Virus record (IMG/VR): IMGVR_UViG_3300006071_000024
Coordinates: 1-42,255 of that record
Reading direction: 5' to 3' (one strand)
Length of the DNA stretch: 42,255 bases
DNA from: a virus
Made by a program: the position numbers and the translations under genes. This document shows, one piece after another, positions 41,466 to 42,255 of this stretch; positions within the stretch are counted from its first letter, which is position 1, and the number at the start of each line of letters is the position of its first letter. Below the pieces are notes generated by a model that had not been told where the DNA came from, did not search any database, and saw nothing but the letters and a program-made list of their open reading frames with translations.

Positions 41466-41608
41466 TAGAAAGTTGCCTCCTCTAATTTTGTTGTATCTAC
41501 TTTCTTACGCTTAACTCGTTTTGGTTCTTGAGTAAGGAGCCTCGTGGGGAAAGGCCAAGTTGAATTTTTTCTGACCTGATCTGTCTGTTTATGTAATTTC
41601 TTAACCAT
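41465..41608 (-). CDS. Possible overlapping small gene (47 aa)
   Basis: A 47-codon frame starts at ATG 41608 with a near-perfect AGGAGG site 6 bases upstream and ends in TAATG at the VRR-NUC start. The product is short and basic (KLHKQTDQVRKN, KRVKRKKVDTTKL). Most of it overlaps the gene at 41497 in another frame, and the AGGAGG is also forced in part by that gene's Gly-Gly-Ile codons. Either it is a real small gene or a reading that couples VRR-NUC translation. Confidence 0.35.
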   Translation of the reverse strand: MVKKLHKQTDQVRKNSTWPFPTRLLTQEPKRVKRKKVDTTKLEEATF

Positions 41609-41706
41609 TCTATTCCTCCTATTGCATTAAACATTTCTTTCTGTTCTTTGCTCATGCGTATGCTGACATACACACCGCCTGTAATTTCACTTTTGGGTCG
41701 AGGCAT
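41497..41706 (-). CDS. Small ribbon-helix-helix-like protein
   Basis: A 69-residue protein with GGGAGG before its ATG. Residues about 10-45 (GGVYVSIRMSKEQKEMFNAIGGIEWLRNYINRQI) show a strand, a helix and a second helix, the order of ribbon-helix-helix DNA-binding proteins or a related phage type. The C-terminal 25 residues are basic and probably disordered; they overlap another possible frame. A regulatory role is plausible only. Confidence 0.6.
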   Translation of the reverse strand: MPRPKSEITGGVYVSIRMSKEQKEMFNAIGGIEWLRNYINRQIRSEKIQLGLSPRGSLLKNQNELSVRK

Positions 41707-42015
41707 TTAACACCTCCCGTCCATGTCAACAGTTTTGGCTTTGTACTGACGTATTGCTTCCATCTTGGCGTAGAACTTCTGCACATGTACAAGCGCATCG
41801 CCGTAACGCCCACTGTCCACATCATCACACACCACCCACGCCTCATCTATTGCGTCTTTGTATAATGCAAGTTCTGCTAGTGCGTCGCCCAGTTGTAAAT
41901 CTATTTCTCTTGTTTGTTCATCCATTTGTTTGCTCCTAAAAATTAAATCAAAGTTGTCTGCAAATTTATTGTAGTCTGTTGGTCTTTGCGTTGATCCTTT
42001 ACCACTATCACTCAT
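41707..42015 (-). CDS. Early protein with possible internal start (102 aa)
   Basis: A 102-residue frame. The first 26 residues (SDSGKGSTQRPTDYNKFADNFDLIF) match a short phage protein type that is normally separate and ends near this point. The rest (MDEQTREIDLQLGDALAELALYKDAIDEAW) begins with a methionine at 41925 that has its own AGGAGC site 7 bases upstream. The gene may therefore make a full-length and a 72-residue product, or represent two genes fused by loss of a stop. Overlaps the preceding gene by 8 bases. Confidence 0.6.
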   Translation of the reverse strand: MSDSGKGSTQRPTDYNKFADNFDLIFRSKQMDEQTREIDLQLGDALAELALYKDAIDEAWVVCDDVDSGRYGDALVHVQKFYAKMEAIRQYKAKTVDMDGRC

Positions 42016-42121
42016 CGTAACCCCCTAGTATCATAACTACAAAACAAAACACCGCCGTTATCCACACAGACGCTAAACCAAGTATAGCAATTAACAATAG
42101 TATATCTAGTATGTCATTCAT
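42008..42121 (-). CDS. Tiny membrane protein (37 aa)
   Basis: A 37-residue protein with AAGGAG before its ATG. Nearly all of it is one membrane segment (ILLLIAILGLASVWITAVF). It is coupled on both sides by overlaps. Small hydrophobic proteins like this occur at the heads of early operons. No function can be assigned. Confidence 0.5.
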   Translation of the reverse strand: MNDILDILLLIAILGLASVWITAVFCFVVMILGGYDE

Positions 42122-42255
42122 TTCTTACTCCTTGGGTGTGATATGTTTTCCAAAAATACTCCAGAATCTTCCTTTGCTACAACTCTCCTAAGCGCGTTGT
42201 TAATTTGAGTGTTGTGCTTTGTCAACCACGTGGCACTAAAACCTTTACCAAAAGA
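42118..42255 (-). CDS. Partial early gene, 3' end only
   Basis: The frame is open to the window's right edge; the last 45 codons are visible (KGFSATWLTKHNTQINNALRRV, ending NISHPRSKK). It ends in an ATGA overlap with the tiny membrane gene. I do not recognise the family from this fragment. It shows that the minus-strand block continues to the right. Confidence 0.5.
   Translation of the reverse strand, partial: SFGKGFSATWLTKHNTQINNALRRVVAKEDSGVFLENISHPRSKK

Overview
The window is a segment of a tailed, double-stranded DNA phage genome, most consistent with a short-tailed (podovirus) phage of a Gram-negative bacterium. Evidence for this: an outer/inner membrane spanin pair (Rz with a nested Rz1), P22 gp4-like and gp10-like connector/tail proteins, T7-type ejection-protein organisation (a gp13-like GNAT-fold protein followed by two large virion proteins), and many small proteins of types I remember from aquatic viral metagenomes. 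No integrase, tRNA or CRISPR was seen. Terminase, portal and major capsid genes are absent and presumably lie to the left of base 1, so this is not the whole genome. The host cannot be named from the sequence alone.

Layout. Bases 1-28678 are one packed plus-strand block of virion and lysis genes: a truncated Gly/Gln-rich protein, connector proteins (746-3602), a long series of small beta-rich tail/fibre proteins (3604-10206), a lysis cassette (about 10208-12368: a membrane protein that appears to need a -1 frameshift, a lipoprotein, a holin-like protein, Rz/Rz1, and a GH19 endolysin), a P22 gp10-like tail protein, then ejection proteins ending in a single 3122-residue virion protein. Bases 28584-42255 are one continuous minus-strand block for replication and early functions: primase-helicase (AEP plus DUF927), a small HTH protein, a putative ssDNA-binding protein, an SNF2-like helicase, a set of related small proteins, an HNH protein, a Cas4-like nuclease, a small HExxH protein, family A DNA polymerase, a VRR-NUC nuclease and many small proteins. 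The two blocks converge and overlap tail to tail at 28584-28678. No stretch above 300 bases lacks a gene.

How it works together (inference). The minus-strand block would copy and recombine the genome: the primase-helicase opens and primes, PolA extends, the SSB-like protein coats single strands, and the Cas4-like, VRR-NUC and HNH proteins process ends or junctions. The plus-strand block builds the tail, lyses the cell, and makes ejection proteins. The most interesting points are: (1) the giant virion protein, which combines an HExxxH metallopeptidase-like motif and an ADP-ribosyltransferase-like domain with a C-terminal ejection-protein domain; (2) an A9 slippery run that joins a cytoplasmic segment to an otherwise orphan membrane segment at the head of the lysis cassette; (3) a UUCG hairpin inserted exactly between the Shine-Dalgarno and start codon of the HTH gene; (4) three connector/tail proteins each carrying a different inserted beta domain; (5) a fibre protein made of two different exact-period repeat arrays; (6) a tandem family of small paralogues in the early region.
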